From NCBI GenBank assembly GCA_009699825.1, contig WLNM01000036.1:1-8841 (forward strand): DNA of 8,841 nt, written 5' to 3'. The notes beneath the pieces are model-generated. The model did no database searches. It was not told where the DNA came from and saw only the letters and a program-made list of their open reading frames with translations. Positions 6,000 through 8,841 of the stretch are shown piece after piece; position 1 is the first letter of the stretch; every line of letters starts with the position of its first letter. Source of the DNA: Actinomycetota bacterium (GTDB lineage: Bacteria > Actinomycetota > Actinomycetes > Nanopelagicales > Nanopelagicaceae). Both the position numbers and the translations under genes were made by a program.

Positions 6000-7421
6000 A
6001 TGCAGCGCTCCTATTCCGTTGAAACTTACGGATGTCAGATGAATGTTCACGACTCCGAACGTATTGCTGGGCTATTAGATGAAGCAGGCTTCATTCCAGT
6101 TCAAGAAGGCGTCCAAGCTGACGTAGTGGTTTTTAACACGTGCGCTGTCCGAGAAAATGCTGATAACAAGTTATACGGAAATTTAAGTTTCTTGGCTCCA
6201 ATTAAAAAACTGAATCCTGGAATGCAAATCGCTGTAGGTGGTTGTTTGGCACAGAAGGATCAATCAATTATTTTAAAGAAGGCTCCTTATGTTGATGTTG
6301 TCTTTGGAACACACAATGTTGGTTCTCTTCCCGCCTTACTTGAACGAGCGCGAATAGAAGAAGAATCACAAATCGAAATTAAGGAATCACTCGAGCATTT
6401 TCCATCAACGCTGCCAGCTCGCCGCTTATCTGCATTTTCTGCGTGGGTTTCAGTATCTGTTGGTTGCAATAACACCTGCACATTCTGCATTGTTCCAACT
6501 CTGCGTGGAATTGAAAAAGACCGAACTGAAGATGACATAATCCGAGAAATTCGAGCTCTAATTGAGCAAGGTGTTATTGAAATTACCTTGTTGGGGCAAA
6601 ATGTAAACGCGTACGGAGTCGATTTTGGCGATCGACAAGCATTCGCAAAACTACTCCGCAAGTGCGGTGATATTGAGGGACTTGAGCGTGTTCGCTTCAT
6701 GTCTCCTCACCCAAGAGACTTCACTGACGATGTAATCGATGCAATGGCGCAAACTCATAACGTCATGCCACATTTGCATATGCCTTTGCAATCCGGTTCG
6801 AATCAGATTCTGCAGAGTATGCGCCGGTCATATCGCACAGATCGTTACTTGAACATCCTTGATAATGTTCGAACGGCAATTCCGCACGCGTCGATAACTA
6901 CGGACATTATTGTTGGATTTCCTGGTGAAACAGAAGCAGATTTCCAAGCGACACTTGATCTATGTACCCAGGCACAATTTGCAGCCGCTTACACATATCA
7001 ATATTCAATTCGTCCCGGAACTCCGGCTGCCACGATGCCCAATCAAATTTCATCTGAAGTAGTTGGAGAGCGATATACACGATTGCATGAGCATCAACAA
7101 AAAATTTCTCTTGGAGTAAATAAACGTGCAATCGGAAAACAGATGCGAGTTCTGGTTGGCGAGTATGAAGGTCGCCGTGATGCAAGGGAGTCACGCTTGA
7201 CTGGAAAGAGCGAAGATTTTCGTTTAGTTCACTTTGACGATTCTAGTAATGCTCGTGCTGGTGATTTCGTTGATGTTCGAATTACTGATGCATCAGCCCA
7301 TTACTTAATCGGAGATGAAATTCAAAGTATTGCCACTCGTGGAGGAGATGCTCACGAATTGCGTCATCGAGAGAGTTCTCCTTCCGGGGTATCACTTGGA
7401 ATTCCAACCGTACGTGCATGA
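6000..7421 (+). CDS. miaB: tRNA-2-methylthio-N6-dimethylallyladenosine synthase MiaB
   Basis: Radical-SAM methylthiotransferase, 473 residues, that converts i6A37 to ms2i6A37 in tRNAs reading UNN codons. The N-terminal UPF0004 domain (about 4-110) carries C12, C48 and C82 for the auxiliary 4Fe-4S cluster. The radical-SAM domain (about 145-370) carries the CxxxCxxC set C156, C160, C163, followed by IVPTLRG, and has LLGQNVNAYG at 197-206, MPLQSGSN at 261-268 and TDIIVGFPGE at 301-310. A TRAM RNA-binding domain follows at about 377-445, then a polar tail of about 28 residues. The SAFSAWVSVSVGC stretch before the cluster is of actinobacterial style. The stop overlaps the miaA start (ATGA), so the two are translationally coupled; MiaA makes the substrate of MiaB. 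There is no ribosome binding site upstream of the ATG, but a TAGTAT lies six bases before it. Confidence 0.98.
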   Translation: MQRSYSVETYGCQMNVHDSERIAGLLDEAGFIPVQEGVQADVVVFNTCAVRENADNKLYGNLSFLAPIKKLNPGMQIAVGGCLAQKDQSIILKKAPYVDVVFGTHNVGSLPALLERARIEEESQIEIKESLEHFPSTLPARRLSAFSAWVSVSVGCNNTCTFCIVPTLRGIEKDRTEDDIIREIRALIEQGVIEITLLGQNVNAYGVDFGDRQAFAKLLRKCGDIEGLERVRFMSPHPRDFTDDVIDAMAQTHNVMPHLHMPLQSGSNQILQSMRRSYRTDRYLNILDNVRTAIPHASITTDIIVGFPGETEADFQATLDLCTQAQFAAAYTYQYSIRPGTPAATMPNQISSEVVGERYTRLHEHQQKISLGVNKRAIGKQMRVLVGEYEGRRDARESRLTGKSEDFRLVHFDDSSNARAGDFVDVRITDASAHYLIGDEIQSIATRGGDAHELRHRESSPSGVSLGIPTVRA

Positions 7422-8311
7422 AACTAGTCGTCATTGCAGGTGCCACTGCTACAGGTAAGAGTGCTCTAAGCGTTCAGTTAGCTCAGGCAATTAACGCTGA
7501 GATTATTAATACAGATTCGATGCAGGTCTATCGTGGAATGGATATTGGCACAGCAAAAATAAGTTTCAACGAACGCCAAGGCATCACGCATCACATGCTT
7601 GATGTATTAGATGTGAATGAAGATTCAACTGTTGCCTGGTTTCAATCCGCCGCCCGTGCCGTGATAGATGAAATTCACTCACGTGGAAAAAATGTTGTAA
7701 TGGTTGGAGGCACTGGGCTCTATATAAAATCTGTTATCGATGAACTTAATTTTCCTGATACTGATCCGATGGTCAGACATACGATAAACAAGGAAGCCGA
7801 AGAACAAGGCATCGATGCGATGTATGAACGATTAGAAAAACTCGATCCCGCCGCCGCAATCGCAATAGATCGAGCAAATTTGAGAAGAATAATTAGAGCA
7901 CTCGAAGTCATAGAGATTACCGGCAAGCCATTCACCGCAAATTTACCGCGAGAAGAAAGCGTTCGCTATCCAGATGCACGGCAATTTGGCTTAGTTATGG
8001 ACCGTGAACATCTCTCCGAAAGAATTGATCAACGAGTCAACCAGATGTTTGAAATTGGATTGGTTTCTGAAGTGCAAAAATTAACTTCTGCTGGATTGTT
8101 GCAAGGTCGAACGGCTCAACGCGCATTAGGTTATTCGCAAGTGCTAACTCATCTGCAGGGTGATATTTCACTTGATGCTGCTATTGAGGAAACCAAAAGA
8201 GCAACTCGACAGTACGCGCGCAGACAAGAGACCTGGTTTTCCCGAGACTCACGAATTAAGTGGATTTCTCCTCGTCAAGACAGGCTTGAAACGATTATGG
8301 AGTCTCTGTAA
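7418..8311 (+). CDS. miaA: tRNA dimethylallyltransferase MiaA
   Basis: Transfers dimethylallyl from DMAPP to N6 of A37 in tRNA, giving i6A37, the substrate of MiaB. At 297 residues it is typical in length. Motifs: P-loop GATATGKS at 8-15, catalytic-base D33 in NTDSMQVYRG, HHMLD at 58-62, GGTGLYI at 97-103, DRANLRRIIRALEV at 151-164, RALGY at 235-239, and the family C-terminal signature RATRQYARRQETWF at 261-274. Its ATG overlaps the miaB TGA by four bases, typical of translational coupling, and dapF starts 30 bases after its stop. In other actinobacteria the order miaB ... miaA-dapF is known, often with extra genes in between; here they are adjacent, consistent with a streamlined genome. Nothing is missing or broken. 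Confidence 0.98.
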   Translation: MKLVVIAGATATGKSALSVQLAQAINAEIINTDSMQVYRGMDIGTAKISFNERQGITHHMLDVLDVNEDSTVAWFQSAARAVIDEIHSRGKNVVMVGGTGLYIKSVIDELNFPDTDPMVRHTINKEAEEQGIDAMYERLEKLDPAAAIAIDRANLRRIIRALEVIEITGKPFTANLPREESVRYPDARQFGLVMDREHLSERIDQRVNQMFEIGLVSEVQKLTSAGLLQGRTAQRALGYSQVLTHLQGDISLDAAIEETKRATRQYARRQETWFSRDSRIKWISPRQDRLETIMESL

Positions 8312-8326
8312 TTGTCTAGTGAGCAG

Positions 8327-8332
8327 TAAACT
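8327..8332 (+). promoter_or_regulatory. Candidate -10 element before dapF
   Basis: TAAACT fits TANNNT and ends nine bases before the dapF ATG, which would give a transcript with a leader of only about two bases. No ribosome binding site is seen in the 30-base miaA-dapF gap. No well-placed -35 is evident, so read-through from miaA is equally possible. Confidence 0.25.
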
Positions 8333-8341
8333 ACGTAACAC

Positions 8342-8841
8342 ATGAATACGCATCAGGCAGTTCCAGCTACGTATGGACACGGAACGCACAACGATTTTGT
8401 TCTAATTTTTGACCCAGAGGATCAGCGTTCAGTTACAACAGCGCAAACTCAAGAGATCTGTAATCGAGAAACTGGAATCGGTGCCGATGGATTGATACGT
8501 ATTCTCAAACGTGATGGCAAATGGTTTATGGATTATCGAAACTCAGATGGATCCCTCGCAGAAATGTGTGGCAATGGAATTCGAGTGATGGCGAAATACT
8601 TGGTGACACATGGCCATCAACCAGAGGGAATTTTTGCTATCAATACACGTGATGGTTTAAAGCATCTACGTGTTCCAGCCGAAGGTGATATCTCTGTCAA
8701 TATGGGCAAAGTTGCCGATGAATCCGAAGAAGTTACTGCCTCAAATAATGGGCATATTTGGAATGGTTACAACATAAATGTAGGTAATCCACACGCTGTT
8801 GTCTTTGTCGATAACCTAGAAATGGTTGGTGAACTTAAGGA
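8342..8841 (+). CDS. dapF: Diaminopimelate epimerase DapF, N-terminal part (cut by window edge)
   Basis: Interconverts LL- and meso-diaminopimelate for lysine and peptidoglycan synthesis; cytoplasmic. The first 166 residues are visible. Motifs: GHGTQNDFVLI at 12-22 (the family's GxxNDF segment), GIGADGL at 45-51, DYRNSDGSLAEMCGNGIR at 64-81 with first catalytic cysteine C76, and a VGNPHAVVFV segment near the visible end. The second catalytic cysteine lies beyond the right edge. The ATG at 8342 places the first conserved motif at the usual distance from the N-terminus. There is no clear ribosome binding site in the 30-base gap after miaA; a TAAACT lies nine bases before the ATG, so a very short leader is possible. 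Confidence 0.96.
   Translation, partial: MNTHQAVPATYGHGTHNDFVLIFDPEDQRSVTTAQTQEICNRETGIGADGLIRILKRDGKWFMDYRNSDGSLAEMCGNGIRVMAKYLVTHGHQPEGIFAINTRDGLKHLRVPAEGDISVNMGKVADESEEVTASNNGHIWNGYNINVGNPHAVVFVDNLEMVGELK

Noticed and set aside
6287..6700. A 137-codon open frame on the minus strand opposite miaB
   Set aside because: It is antisense to the conserved radical-SAM core and rich in Ser/Arg, with no family features.
1..8841. Mobile element, CRISPR array or tRNA gene
   Set aside because: No repeated spacer pattern, transposase or integrase motifs, flanking terminal repeats or tRNA-like cloverleaf were seen; almost all bases are in conserved genes.

Overview
The window looks like a piece of a compact, low-to-mid GC actinobacterial chromosome. 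The evidence is the actinobacterial style of the MiaB radical-SAM segment, the gene order miaB-miaA-dapF, very short intergenic gaps, and AT-leaning codon use. A streamlined freshwater actinobacterium (acI / Nanopelagicales-like) fits well, but that placement is inferred from general appearance and not from a search.

Left part (1-5105, all minus strand): an amine-catabolism cluster read right to left. It holds an APC-superfamily permease (TTG start), a glutamine-synthetase-fold ligase of the gamma-glutamyl-amine type, an NAD(P)-dependent aldehyde dehydrogenase (GTG start), and a classical short-chain dehydrogenase cut by the left edge. The logic is import of an amine, gamma-glutamylation, then oxidation of the carbon skeleton to a carboxylate, as in the Puu putrescine route or the Streptomyces GlnA3/GlnA4 polyamine/ethanolamine routes. 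No amine oxidase (PuuB-like) and no class I gamma-glutamyl hydrolase (PuuD-like) lies in the window. A strong two-way hairpin terminator sits between the permease and the ligase and leaves only about 27 bases before the ligase start.

Middle (5106-5237): a 132-base divergent control region. It contains a 24-base near-perfect palindrome just upstream of the permease ribosome binding site, and two back-to-back short inverted repeats.

Right part (5238-8841, all plus strand): a stand-alone YafJ-type class II glutamine amidotransferase domain protein of unknown substrate, then miaB, miaA (4-base overlap) and the start of dapF (cut by the right edge). MiaA and MiaB carry out consecutive steps of ms2i6A37 tRNA modification; DapF serves lysine/diaminopimelate synthesis. 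No RNA genes, mobile elements, CRISPR arrays or stretches over 300 bases without a gene were seen. The points most worth following are whether the class II amidotransferase supplies the missing gamma-glutamyl hydrolase step, what amine the cluster uses, the palindrome, and the terminator placed inside the cluster.
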